Assembly: GCA_903912795.1 (NCBI GenBank)
Contig: CAIWIS010000624.1
Span: forward strand, 1 to 15,932
Direction of reading: 5' to 3'
DNA from: an uncultured Bacteroidales bacterium
Lineage (GTDB): Bacteria; Bacteroidota; Bacteroidia; Bacteroidales; Paludibacteraceae
Length of the DNA stretch: 15,932 nt
Below the pieces are notes generated by a model. The model saw only the letters and a list, made by a program, of their open reading frames with translations, had not been told where the DNA came from and did no database searches. Positions 7,200-15,581 of the stretch are shown here, one piece after another (positions within the stretch are counted from its first letter, which is position 1; each line of letters begins with the position of its first letter). The translations under genes were made by a program, and so were the position numbers.

Positions 7200-9128
7200 T
7201 TAATGGTTATGTATAGGTATTTCGATTTTAAATGTTGCGCCTCCGTCGGGATTATTCCTAGCCGATATTTTTCCGTTATGTTCCTCAATAATGCTTGTAG
7301 CTATCGACATACCTAAACCGGTTCCTTTGCCCACTTCTTTGGTGGTATAAAACGGGTCGAAAATTTTTGATAATACTTCAGGAGGAATACCATTTCCTGT
7401 GTCGCTGAATTCAATTGTAATAATTCCCTCTATTTCGTTGGTGGCGATACTAATTGAATGTTTTTTAGCAGTTTTCCGCATGCTATGGATAGCATCGATG
7501 GCATTGCCCAGTATATTTACAAAAACCTGACTCAGCTTGCCTGGATACACTTTGGTTTGCTGCAATTGACCATAATTTAACTGAATAGCAATCTCCGAAT
7601 TTAGTTGTGGTTTAATGAGCATTAATGCGGTTTCTATAATTTGATTTATATCGCTGTAAATTTTCTCTTCGCTATCCATTCGGGCATAAAGCCTTAAACC
7701 ATTGGTAATTGCTATGGTTCTGGTAATTCCAATTTTGATATTTGCCAATATCTCGGGCACGGCATCCAGCGAGCGTTGAAATTTGAGTTTTTGCTTTAAT
7801 TCAATTAGTTGTTGAATTTCGTCGCCTTTACTTTCTGGGGTTAGTTTGTTGAGCTCTGCGAACAAAGCAATCACTTTTTCAATCACTTTTTCGATAGCAT
7901 CCACACCCATGCTTATAAAATTGACAGGGTTGTTTATTTCATGAGCAATACCGGAAATGAAAACACCTAACGATGCCATTTTTTCGGATTGAACGAGTTG
8001 TAACTGTGTACTTTTTAATTGTTCGAGGGTACTTTCAAGTTCTTTTTTTTGCTCGGCAATTTTATGTCGGGCACGGCGTGTCAGAACATAAGCCCGTGAA
8101 ATGATTATTACGGATATGATTACAATTAAAATAATAAGTATCGAAACAAAAAGCCAAGAATTTTGTCTTTTGATCAACGATTCTTTCTCATTTAACGAAT
8201 TATTTAGTGTAACCAACTCTTTTTGTTTTGCCGAAATCTGATTAGTTAGATTATTGGATAAGTTTGCTTGCTGATTAATTTTGGCTTGATAACTATGTAT
8301 TATATCTTCGGCAGTATTTCGTTCGGTGAGCAATTGTTTAGTTTGTAGTAGATTTGTGTTTAATTCAATTTGTTGATTTTCAATTCTTTTATTCAAATTG
8401 CTCGATAACGAATCTTTCTGGGCGAGAACTAAAACTTGTTTCGTAATTTTCAATTGATTAAAGTCAATTAATCCTTTCATTTTTTGAATGGAGTCATTTT
8501 TAATAATGATGTTTTTAGTCTGCACATCACTTTGGCTTTTCAATTCGTTAACGAGGTTAAGTTGTTCATCCGAAAGCTTTTTGGCCTCAAGGTACATTTG
8601 TCTGATCTCAATTTCAGTTCCTTTGAGCAACACTATTTCATCTGTCAAATCGAGTCCGGCAAAAAGTATATTTGCTCGGTTATACACAAAGGTGTAATTA
8701 CTTTTATTTGAGTCGAATATCAGATTAATCATAAAATTACCAGGCGTTTGTTGATCTTCGGATATGATTAAACTATTTTTTTCAGCGCGTTTTAAAATCT
8801 CAAACATTACATCGTTGTACGATTTATCAATATAGAGTATGTGCAATGCTTGGATTGAATTCAAAGAAGGGATAAGCTTTATTCGAATTGGTTTTTTATT
8901 CAATTTTGCCACTTTCGATAATTCGTTAAACTTATCGATAAGTAATTGATTGTCGCTTAAAACACCAATGCTAAAAACGCTAGTGGTATCGGCTTTCCAT
9001 TTCACACAATTGGCAATGCGATATACCAACGCAGTCTTCAGGTTTTCGGGCGATATTTGTGCGAATGCCTGAAATACAAGAGTTTGTATTGTTATAATTA
9101 GCGCTATTTTAAACCAAATTTGCTTCAT
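7200..9128 (-). CDS. Membrane histidine kinase with YfiR/DUF4154-like periplasmic domain
   Basis: The 642-residue protein begins with a signal peptide (hydrophobic 6-22, AFAQ at 21-24). Residues about 27-170 match the YfiR/DUF4154 pattern: LKTALVYRIANCVKW near the start, HILYIDKSY in the middle, and FMINLIFDSNKSNYTFVYNRANILFAGLDL near the end. A long polar coiled coil rich in N, Q and L follows (about 172-322), then one transmembrane helix (about 325-344), a short coiled coil and a histidine kinase core. The H-box is GIAHEINNPVNF with His396; the N-box is NILGNAIDAI (538-547), G1 is DTGNGI (576-581) and G2 is GKGTGLGMSI (600-609). YfiR in Pseudomonas is a separate periplasmic inhibitor of the diguanylate cyclase YfiN; here the related domain is fused to a kinase. 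It follows the TonB receptor gene by 26 nt, which suggests that it reads the state or cargo of that receptor. The YfiR assignment rests on pattern recognition alone. Confidence 0.88.
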   Translation of the reverse strand: MKQIWFKIALIITIQTLVFQAFAQISPENLKTALVYRIANCVKWKADTTSVFSIGVLSDNQLLIDKFNELSKVAKLNKKPIRIKLIPSLNSIQALHILYIDKSYNDVMFEILKRAEKNSLIISEDQQTPGNFMINLIFDSNKSNYTFVYNRANILFAGLDLTDEIVLLKGTEIEIRQMYLEAKKLSDEQLNLVNELKSQSDVQTKNIIIKNDSIQKMKGLIDFNQLKITKQVLVLAQKDSLSSNLNKRIENQQIELNTNLLQTKQLLTERNTAEDIIHSYQAKINQQANLSNNLTNQISAKQKELVTLNNSLNEKESLIKRQNSWLFVSILIILIVIISVIIISRAYVLTRRARHKIAEQKKELESTLEQLKSTQLQLVQSEKMASLGVFISGIAHEINNPVNFISMGVDAIEKVIEKVIALFAELNKLTPESKGDEIQQLIELKQKLKFQRSLDAVPEILANIKIGITRTIAITNGLRLYARMDSEEKIYSDINQIIETALMLIKPQLNSEIAIQLNYGQLQQTKVYPGKLSQVFVNILGNAIDAIHSMRKTAKKHSISIATNEIEGIITIEFSDTGNGIPPEVLSKIFDPFYTTKEVGKGTGLGMSIATSIIEEHNGKISARNNPDGGATFKIEIPIHNH

Positions 9129-9155
9129 TGTGCAATTGGAATTATTAAATTATTT

Positions 9156-11129
9156 TTAAAACGAAATGCTCAAAATATACATTATTCGTCGTCCATATCC
9201 GGTAGTTGCTATACTGTTGATGTTATCGGTTTGCCTAATATATTCCGGAATTAGCATTTGCGACGAACTAAGGTTTTTAAGGCTTATAGTATGCGTTAAT
9301 GTCAGTATTTTAGTTTTTAATATATGTTTGTAACCCACATGCGCATCCATCATAAACTGTGGTGCAATGCGTATATTTAGTTTTGGATTTCCCATAACCG
9401 ACGAAACTGCATACCCATTTACAGAGGCAAAAAAGTTACCAAATGATTTATTTAAGCCACCTTTGAAGGTGTGTTTAGGCACTAACTGATAATTTGCTTG
9501 GGCATTTTGACCTATACCATTCATATAGTTGTAATTAAAAAAGGCATTCAGAAAACCAGGTTGTTGGTATTTGGCTTCAAACTCGAATCCATAACCTTCC
9601 ATCGACGAAAGATTCTGATACATCGATGGTGGTCCACTTGGCGGCGTATACCGCTGAATTAAATCGTCCAACTTTTGGTAATAACTCAACACTTGCATAA
9701 ATAAATGACGATTTCCATACACATAAGCCAATTCTATCGAGTTTGCTTTTTCAGGTTTTAACATGGTGTTGCCAATTACTGTGGGGTGGTCGAAAAATAA
9801 TTCGAGCAAAGTGGGAGTTCTAAACGATTGACCATAAATCAGTTTTAATGTATTATTTTTACTAATTTCAGTCATCAGTGAAATTCTTCCCGAAAGATTT
9901 TCGCCCGAAAATGCATTATTTGTATAACGTAATCCCCCCAACACGTTTCCAATTTTTGTGCTATAATGGATTTGAGTAAACGCTGAGATTTCGTTTACGT
10001 TTTGAGCATTTTTCATATTTTCCCTAATTACCTTATTTTGAATCATATCAAACGAAACATGCTTGCCATCTAAGAGTTGCTCAGCATCCAATCCCCCCTC
10101 AATATCGATGTTTAAATTTAACGCATAATTGAGTTTTAATATTGAAACTATTCTTTTTCCAGAAAGCATTAAAGCTGTTGATGCATCCTGATTCGAAGCA
10201 TAATCGCGTTTAAAATAATCGTACGAAAAGTCGGCTAGTAAATTTATTTTTTTGCCAATTGCTTTTTGGTATTTAACTGCCAGAAGTGTTCCTCGGTCGG
10301 TCATGGGTTTGCCACCTCCCGAAATGAAAGACGGATTAATTCCCTGAAAACTATGTTGGTATTCGTAAGTATTTAGTAAAAAACTTAATGATTTGTATTT
10401 TGAGAGAATATTAAAATTGGTTGATTTAATTTCGCGTTGAAACATATACACCGAATCTCCCTGGTACAAATCCTGCCGTTTACCAGTGAGTTCATAAGGG
10501 TTTTGTATATCATAACTACTGTTTCCCGAAATAAACATGCTAAAATCCTTTTTCGAAAAGCTTACATTACCACCAGCAGAACCCATTCGTTTGTGACCAG
10601 TTCCAAGGCGTACATTTACTTGGTCATTCGATGCTTTTCGGAGAATAATATTGATTACACCCAAGTATGCATTGCTTCCATAAAGCACTGATGCTGGCCC
10701 CTTTAAAACTTCAATTCTTTCAATATCGTTAATATCCAGTCGATCAAGATTTGTATTTCCGTAAATGGGTTGGAATGTCGGTATGTTTTCAATCATCACC
10801 AATATTTTATTTGCATAATAATTTTGCAATACTCCGCGTGCTGTTGCTACATTGTCGTCTAAGTTAGTTTGGTAAATATCAATCCCAACCGCTGTTCTAA
10901 GCATTTCGGCTACACTCGTAAAGTTATATTGATTTATCATTTCCCTGCTTATAATACTTACCGTAGACGGTGTATGAAAAACATTTTCGCTTATGGTTGA
11001 TGATACATTTACTTTGGTTTGCAATAATTCCTCGAACGACATATTGAGGTAGGTCGAGAGGCTGTCGGTTTGCGCTGATGCAAAAACTGACATACAAATA
11101 AATGAAAATGAAAAGAGCAGTGTTTTCAT
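9156..11129 (-). CDS. TonB-dependent outer-membrane receptor
   Basis: The 657-residue protein has a signal peptide (about 1-20, FASAQ), then LNMSFEELLQTKVNVSST (28-45), a segment common in receptors that neighbour YfiR/DUF4154 genes. A plug domain follows (about 50-165), with STVSIISREMI, ATARGV, DIERIEVLKGPASVLYGS and NAYLGVINII, and then a beta-barrel of about 490 residues with alternating aromatic strands. The chain ends in phenylalanine (MYILSISF), the usual outer-membrane barrel terminus. No carboxypeptidase-like N-terminal domain and no SusD partner are present, so this is not a SusC-type glycan importer. No anti-sigma-interacting extension is seen. The substrate is unknown. It lies 19 nt after the receiver-PAS7 gene and 26 nt before the membrane kinase gene, which suggests that it serves as the outer-membrane sensor or ligand gate of the signalling block rather than as a stand-alone importer. 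Confidence 0.93.
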   Translation of the reverse strand: MKTLLFSFSFICMSVFASAQTDSLSTYLNMSFEELLQTKVNVSSTISENVFHTPSTVSIISREMINQYNFTSVAEMLRTAVGIDIYQTNLDDNVATARGVLQNYYANKILVMIENIPTFQPIYGNTNLDRLDINDIERIEVLKGPASVLYGSNAYLGVINIILRKASNDQVNVRLGTGHKRMGSAGGNVSFSKKDFSMFISGNSSYDIQNPYELTGKRQDLYQGDSVYMFQREIKSTNFNILSKYKSLSFLLNTYEYQHSFQGINPSFISGGGKPMTDRGTLLAVKYQKAIGKKINLLADFSYDYFKRDYASNQDASTALMLSGKRIVSILKLNYALNLNIDIEGGLDAEQLLDGKHVSFDMIQNKVIRENMKNAQNVNEISAFTQIHYSTKIGNVLGGLRYTNNAFSGENLSGRISLMTEISKNNTLKLIYGQSFRTPTLLELFFDHPTVIGNTMLKPEKANSIELAYVYGNRHLFMQVLSYYQKLDDLIQRYTPPSGPPSMYQNLSSMEGYGFEFEAKYQQPGFLNAFFNYNYMNGIGQNAQANYQLVPKHTFKGGLNKSFGNFFASVNGYAVSSVMGNPKLNIRIAPQFMMDAHVGYKHILKTKILTLTHTISLKNLSSSQMLIPEYIRQTDNINSIATTGYGRRIMYILSISF

Positions 11130-11148
11130 GTGTTTTCAAGTTCAACAG

Positions 11149-14100
11149 TTACACATTATTACTAGTGTCAGTATTATCCCCGGTAGTGCTACCGTATCGC
11201 ACAGCTTCGCCATGCATTTTAAGTAGCTCATTTACTTCGCGTTTAAGCTCCAATACGCGGCCTTCGCGGTCGAGCGTTACATCGTACCAGCGACGCAGTT
11301 CTTGCAATTGCATGCTCATTTGCTCTTCAGCATGTTTGCGTTCGGAAATATCAATTGTAAATCCAGCAAGTAAGTTCCTGTTTCCTTGAGCAATAGGAAA
11401 TTTAATGGTAATATAATCTTTCCCATTCAAGGTCTCATCGAGTTTCAATACTTCACTTGTTTTGTGTACATCCCAATCGTCCGCAGTTATTTTTTTAGCA
11501 AATTCAGGAGGAAATAATTCATACATAGTTTTCCCTATCATCTCATGACCCGATATGCCAATCATATCAATAAAATTTTCGCTGGCATACAATACCTTAC
11601 TTTCATTCTCATTTACTTCTTTTATAAATGAATAAATGGGAGAATTTTTAATATACAATGAAAGTAGCTCTTCGCTTTCGCGCAATGCTTCTTCGGCTTT
11701 TTTGCGTTCAGAAATATCATTAAAACTAATTACAATTTCAGTAATTTTACCATCATTATCAAGCACCGGAAATCCATTGATATTAACCCAAATAATTGTA
11801 TGATTTGCGGTTTTCTGAATTCCAAGTATTTGATCTTTAATAGTTTTTTTGGTGCTTATAATTTGTTGAACTGGATAGTTTTGGACCAACATTTTGGTAT
11901 TGTCAACATTTACAAAGTTCCAATCAGGATCTATGGCAACTTTTCCCTGCATTTGTTCGAAAGTTAATCCCAATAATTCTGATGCGCGTGGATTACTCGT
12001 TAAAATAGCAGAGTCGGGTGCATGAACCACAATGCCGGTTTCAAGATATTGCAATAAACTACTGTAGCGCTCTTCGCTTTTGCGTAAGGCTTCTTGCGCA
12101 TGTTTATGCTCAGTAATATCATAGATAATTCCTGTAAAAAGAATATCGCCATTTTCGAGTTTTCGAGGTAATGATTCAAAATGAATCCATTTTATATTGT
12201 TGTTTATCAACAATCTACAATCCCAACTAAAAACACTAACTAAAGTATTGGCTTCTTCATTTCTCCGAACAAACTCTTCTTTATCGTCGGGATGTACCAA
12301 ATCAACTAATACTCCGGAATGCGACTCAAATATTTGTGGGTCAATTTCCAAAATTTCACAAAAACGATCACTTATCAATTCCATTTTGTAAGGAGGGGTG
12401 TCAGCTTTTGTCCATGCATCAACCTCCCAGCTTGTTTTTGGAAATACACGTATTCGATAAATACCTGCTGGTTGTGTATTTACAAGATCTAAATACAGTG
12501 CGCGTTCGTTTTCGAGTAAAAGCTCGGCCTGTTTTCGTTCGGTAATATCAAAAATTGCCGTAATAAAGTAAAGTGGATTGCCGTTTCCGTCGCGATGTAA
12601 TGTTGTGCTTATATCAACCCAAACAATATGTCCATCTTTATGAATGTATCTTTTTTCCCACCGCTCCGATTGTTTTTCTCCTTTTAAAATTGAACTTAAT
12701 ATATTGACGTTTAGTTCAATGTCATCTGCGTGTGTTATTTCTTTCCAATTCAAAGTATTTAATTCTGCTTCGGAATACCCCACAATTTTACAAAAAGAAT
12801 TATTAACGGATAAATTGCCTTCAATCGTTGTTATGGACTTTCCAACCACCGAATTTTCGAAAAAACTACGGAATTTTTTTTCACTTTCTCTCAAGGCTTC
12901 TTCTGCTTTTTTGCGTTCGGTAATATTTCTGAATGTACCCAACATAAGTGATTTATCACCAATTTGAATAGCTTGTCCCACTATCTCAACCGGAATTTCG
13001 GTACCATCCGAACAAAGTATTGAGTTCTCAACAGGTATATTTTTACTGGTTTCTTTTTTCTCCTCAAATTGTGTTTTGAATGTACTTTTAGATATATCAG
13101 TATTTTGAGGTGGATGAAGCTCATATTGAAACAAGCCTACAAGCTCTTGTTTCTGTTTTTTGAATAGAAGCGCTGCAGCATTATTGGCATCAACTATTCT
13201 TCCCGATGCTGGGTCAGCCAAAAACATGGCATCGGGAGCATCGTCAAACAGTACTTTGAAGCGTAATTCACTTTCTTTCAGTGCAATTTCAGCTTCTTTG
13301 CGTTTCGTAATCTCTGTAAATGCAGCCACAAAATGGTCGGGTTTGTACTGATAACCAACTACATCGTACCATCGTTGGTTCGATTCTAAATATGACTCAA
13401 AACGTACTGTTTCACCCGTTTTAGCTACATGTCCAAATTTACCTATCCAATCGAAAGTATCTTTTTCGATTCCAGGAAAAGCTTGACGCACAGTCATTCC
13501 CTTCGGATTTACTCCTGTCAATTCGTTATAACTGGCATTAGCATCAATAAAGTAATAATCAATAGGCTTGCCGGCTTCATCGTAAATCATACGGTGATAT
13601 GCCACGCCAATTGGACCTAATTCGAAAAGTGCTTTAAATTTCCATTTGGCATCTAATAATGCTTCTTTTACACGTCTACTTTCAGTAATATCTTGCAAAA
13701 TACAGTGCGTTTGCATAAAATTTCCATCTGTATCATTCCCAATTCTACCATCGAAAGCAATAAATAAGATGGACCCATTTTTATGAACCATTTCAAACTC
13801 GCTGTGAATATGACCTTGCGCTTTAAAAATTGGGAAACGCTTGCGGAAACCTTCCTGATACATTGGTGTGAGAAAATCGCCAAACCACTTGCCTTTTACT
13901 TCATCGTATTCATATCCAAGCGTATCCAACCATTGCTGGTTTACTTCAATAAAATATCCGTTAATATCTAAGGATTGATAACCCAATGGCACTTTGTTGA
14001 AAAGCATTTGAAAACGTTCTTCGCTTTCGCGTAGTGCAAGTTCATTATCCAATCGGAGTTTCAATTCAGCCTGCATTTCAAACCTTAATCGGCTAAGTTC

Positions 14101-14475
14101 TAAATGTGTTTTTACACGCATAACAACCTCCTCTACTACATAAGGTTTAGTTATATAATCCACTCCACCAGCTTCAAATGCCATTAGTTTATCGGCTGTT
14201 TCTGACATTATACTTAAAAAAATCACTGGAATTGCGCTTGTTTTTACATCGGCTTTGAGCATTCGGCACACTTCCAATCCATTGATATCAGGTAATTTTA
14301 TATCCAACAAAATCAAATCTGGCAATTCGGCTTGGATAGATGTAAGTGCATCGTGACTTGTTTTGAAAGTGCAGATTTTATAACCGGATTCAGATAATAT
14401 TTGGGATAGTAAAAAAAGATTTTCCAATTCATCATCTACTATATAAATTGTTTCTGAACGTTCCGATGCTTTCAT
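11149..14475 (-). CDS. Receiver protein with seven PAS domains and no kinase core
   Basis: The 1108-residue cytoplasmic protein opens with a receiver (about 8-125): Asp14/Asp15, phosphoacceptor Asp58 (ILLDIKLPDING), Ser88 at the switch position and Lys110 (YITKPY). Seven PAS/PAC units follow. Their closing motifs lie at about residues 261 (QDITESR), 387 (TEITKRK), 516 (RNITERK), 642 (FDITERK), 785 (YDITEHK), 919 (NDISERK) and 1041 (IDISERK), each followed by a short signalling helix of the AEEALRESE type. The protein ends with REGRVLELKREVNELL (1070-1085), a G...RYGS motif and a polar tail. There is no H-box or ATPase. The same tail motif ends the protein at 2613-4010. PAS2 belongs to the same subtype as PAS3 of the kinase at 4729. 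This is the first gene of the four-gene block. Its role is unknown; it may be a phosphorylated multi-sensor scaffold. Confidence 0.9.
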   Translation of the reverse strand: MKASERSETIYIVDDELENLFLLSQILSESGYKICTFKTSHDALTSIQAELPDLILLDIKLPDINGLEVCRMLKADVKTSAIPVIFLSIMSETADKLMAFEAGGVDYITKPYVVEEVVMRVKTHLELSRLRFEMQAELKLRLDNELALRESEERFQMLFNKVPLGYQSLDINGYFIEVNQQWLDTLGYEYDEVKGKWFGDFLTPMYQEGFRKRFPIFKAQGHIHSEFEMVHKNGSILFIAFDGRIGNDTDGNFMQTHCILQDITESRRVKEALLDAKWKFKALFELGPIGVAYHRMIYDEAGKPIDYYFIDANASYNELTGVNPKGMTVRQAFPGIEKDTFDWIGKFGHVAKTGETVRFESYLESNQRWYDVVGYQYKPDHFVAAFTEITKRKEAEIALKESELRFKVLFDDAPDAMFLADPASGRIVDANNAAALLFKKQKQELVGLFQYELHPPQNTDISKSTFKTQFEEKKETSKNIPVENSILCSDGTEIPVEIVGQAIQIGDKSLMLGTFRNITERKKAEEALRESEKKFRSFFENSVVGKSITTIEGNLSVNNSFCKIVGYSEAELNTLNWKEITHADDIELNVNILSSILKGEKQSERWEKRYIHKDGHIVWVDISTTLHRDGNGNPLYFITAIFDITERKQAELLLENERALYLDLVNTQPAGIYRIRVFPKTSWEVDAWTKADTPPYKMELISDRFCEILEIDPQIFESHSGVLVDLVHPDDKEEFVRRNEEANTLVSVFSWDCRLLINNNIKWIHFESLPRKLENGDILFTGIIYDITEHKHAQEALRKSEERYSSLLQYLETGIVVHAPDSAILTSNPRASELLGLTFEQMQGKVAIDPDWNFVNVDNTKMLVQNYPVQQIISTKKTIKDQILGIQKTANHTIIWVNINGFPVLDNDGKITEIVISFNDISERKKAEEALRESEELLSLYIKNSPIYSFIKEVNENESKVLYASENFIDMIGISGHEMIGKTMYELFPPEFAKKITADDWDVHKTSEVLKLDETLNGKDYITIKFPIAQGNRNLLAGFTIDISERKHAEEQMSMQLQELRRWYDVTLDREGRVLELKREVNELLKMHGEAVRYGSTTGDNTDTSNNV

Positions 14476-14508
14476 AATGTATATTTTGAGTTGGTTATTA
14501 ATCGAAAT

Positions 14509-14625
14509 TTTTTGAAATTTAATTTCAAAAACTTAGGTTGGTGATTTAATTACAAAAATGAAATAATATAAAATATGTTTGTATTTAATAAAATGACTCA
14601 ATATTTTGCGAAATATACAAACTTA
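14509..14625 (-). promoter_or_regulatory. Candidate promoter and leader of the signalling block
   Basis: This region lies upstream of the first block gene (ATG at 14475). On the minus strand TAAGTTTG (14625-14618) matches TAnnTTTG exactly but has no TTTG at the right distance. A second candidate, TAAGTTTT (14535-14528), has a TTTG 17 nt upstream (14556-14553). Nearer the gene, TTTTTGAAA (14509-14517) and TTTCAAAAA (14523-14531) form a perfect 9-bp inverted repeat with a 5-nt loop, which could be an operator or a leader hairpin. ATATACAAAC occurs twice (14613-14622 and 14633-14642). The exact start site cannot be chosen from sequence alone. Confidence 0.3.
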
Positions 14626-14638
14626 TTTAATTATATAC

Positions 14639-14681
14639 AAACGAATCGTCCAATTTAACATATAAATTGGACGATTCGTTT
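14639..14681 (-). terminator. Strong 19-bp hairpin after the short-chain dehydrogenase gene
   Basis: AAACGAATCGTCCAATTTA (14639-14657) and its exact reverse complement (14663-14681) are separated by the 5-nt loop ACATA. The hairpin lies 45 nt beyond the dehydrogenase stop codon and 163 nt before the first gene of the signalling block, so it most likely ends the dehydrogenase transcript and insulates the block. On the minus strand only GTTT and an AT-rich stretch follow, so it is not a textbook U-tract terminator. Confidence 0.7.
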
Positions 14682-14726
14682 CAAAAATGAGTCAAGTAAC
14701 CCTGATTTCTTTATAATATAATTTCT

Positions 14727-15548
14727 TTATCCATAGATTTTAGCAATAATCCATAAGCGCCAGTCGGTAGGTAATACATTGAATAAGTGGTAGTAGAACT
14801 GATTCAAAATGCCGGTTACATAAAAAGTGTGCATACGCTTATTCAATATTTGCTTCACTATAGGGCGTGCCACTGCTTCGGCACTCATACCGTTTTGTTC
14901 GTCGCGCTCCATGCGACCCACTGAGTGTTTCATAGTTTGGTAATAAAATGAATTTTCGTTTTGCGAAGCCTGCGTGTACTTGCGAGCGGATGTAAAATCG
15001 GTTTTTGTATCGCCAGGAAGTATGGTACAGCACTGAATGCCAAATGGTTTAAGTTCCATTGCTAATCCGTTCATAAACAACATAAGTGCTGCTTTTACTG
15101 ATGAGTAAAATGTTTGAAATGGAATGGGAATAACACCTGCCAGCGACGAAACGGTAATAATTTTGCCATAACCTTGCGCACGAAAAACGGGTATGCAAGC
15201 CTGAATAGTTTTTACGGTGCCAAAAAAGTTGGTTTCGAACTGGTAACGCACTTCGTCGATACTTGTTTCTTCGATAGCGCCTGCTATACCATTTCCAGCA
15301 TTGGCTATCACAGCATTTAAATATCCGTGAGTGTCAATTATATGTTTTACAACTTGTTGAATGTCCGATTCACTATTCACATCCATTTTTACTGGAATAA
15401 TTTCTCCTTGCGACAGTTCATCTTTTTGTTGTTCGCCGCCGCTTCGTGATGCGCCATAAACAATTACGCCTTTTTTCATTAAAAGCTCTGCTGTGGCTTT
15501 ACCTATTCCGGCACTTGCACCGGTGAGTAATACAATTGTCTTATTCAT
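14727..15548 (-). CDS. Short-chain dehydrogenase/reductase (classical SDR)
   Basis: The 273-residue protein is a classical SDR with a Rossmann fold. The cofactor-binding motif is TGASAGIG (9-16), followed by YGASRS (31-36), where the arginine suggests NADP(H) preference. MDVNSE (55-60) and NAG (83-85) are in their usual places. The catalytic residues are Asn107, Ser134 or Ser135 (ITVSS), Tyr148 and Lys152 (YSSVKAA). The C-terminal part (about 190-273) has an extended hydrophobic helix region with WRLWIIAKIYG at the end, as in SDRs of the oxidoreductase group that act on lipid- or steroid-like substrates. The substrate cannot be told from the sequence. It seems to be a single-gene unit: a palindromic repeat lies upstream and a strong hairpin downstream. 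No functional link to the signalling genes is evident. Confidence 0.93.
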   Translation of the reverse strand: MNKTIVLLTGASAGIGKATAELLMKKGVIVYGASRSGGEQQKDELSQGEIIPVKMDVNSESDIQQVVKHIIDTHGYLNAVIANAGNGIAGAIEETSIDEVRYQFETNFFGTVKTIQACIPVFRAQGYGKIITVSSLAGVIPIPFQTFYSSVKAALMLFMNGLAMELKPFGIQCCTILPGDTKTDFTSARKYTQASQNENSFYYQTMKHSVGRMERDEQNGMSAEAVARPIVKQILNKRMHTFYVTGILNQFYYHLFNVLPTDWRLWIIAKIYG

Positions 15549-15581
15549 TATTATTAAAACTAAAAATATATAGTATGTTTC

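Noticed and set aside
9156..11129. SusC-type glycan importer or polysaccharide utilisation locus
   Set aside because: There is no SusD gene, no carboxypeptidase-like N-terminal extension and no glycoside hydrolase nearby; the neighbours are all signalling genes.
10924..11145. 73-codon minus-strand frame overlapping the start of the TonB receptor gene
   Set aside because: It lies in another frame of a clear coding region (signal peptide and plug domain) and has no recognisable features.
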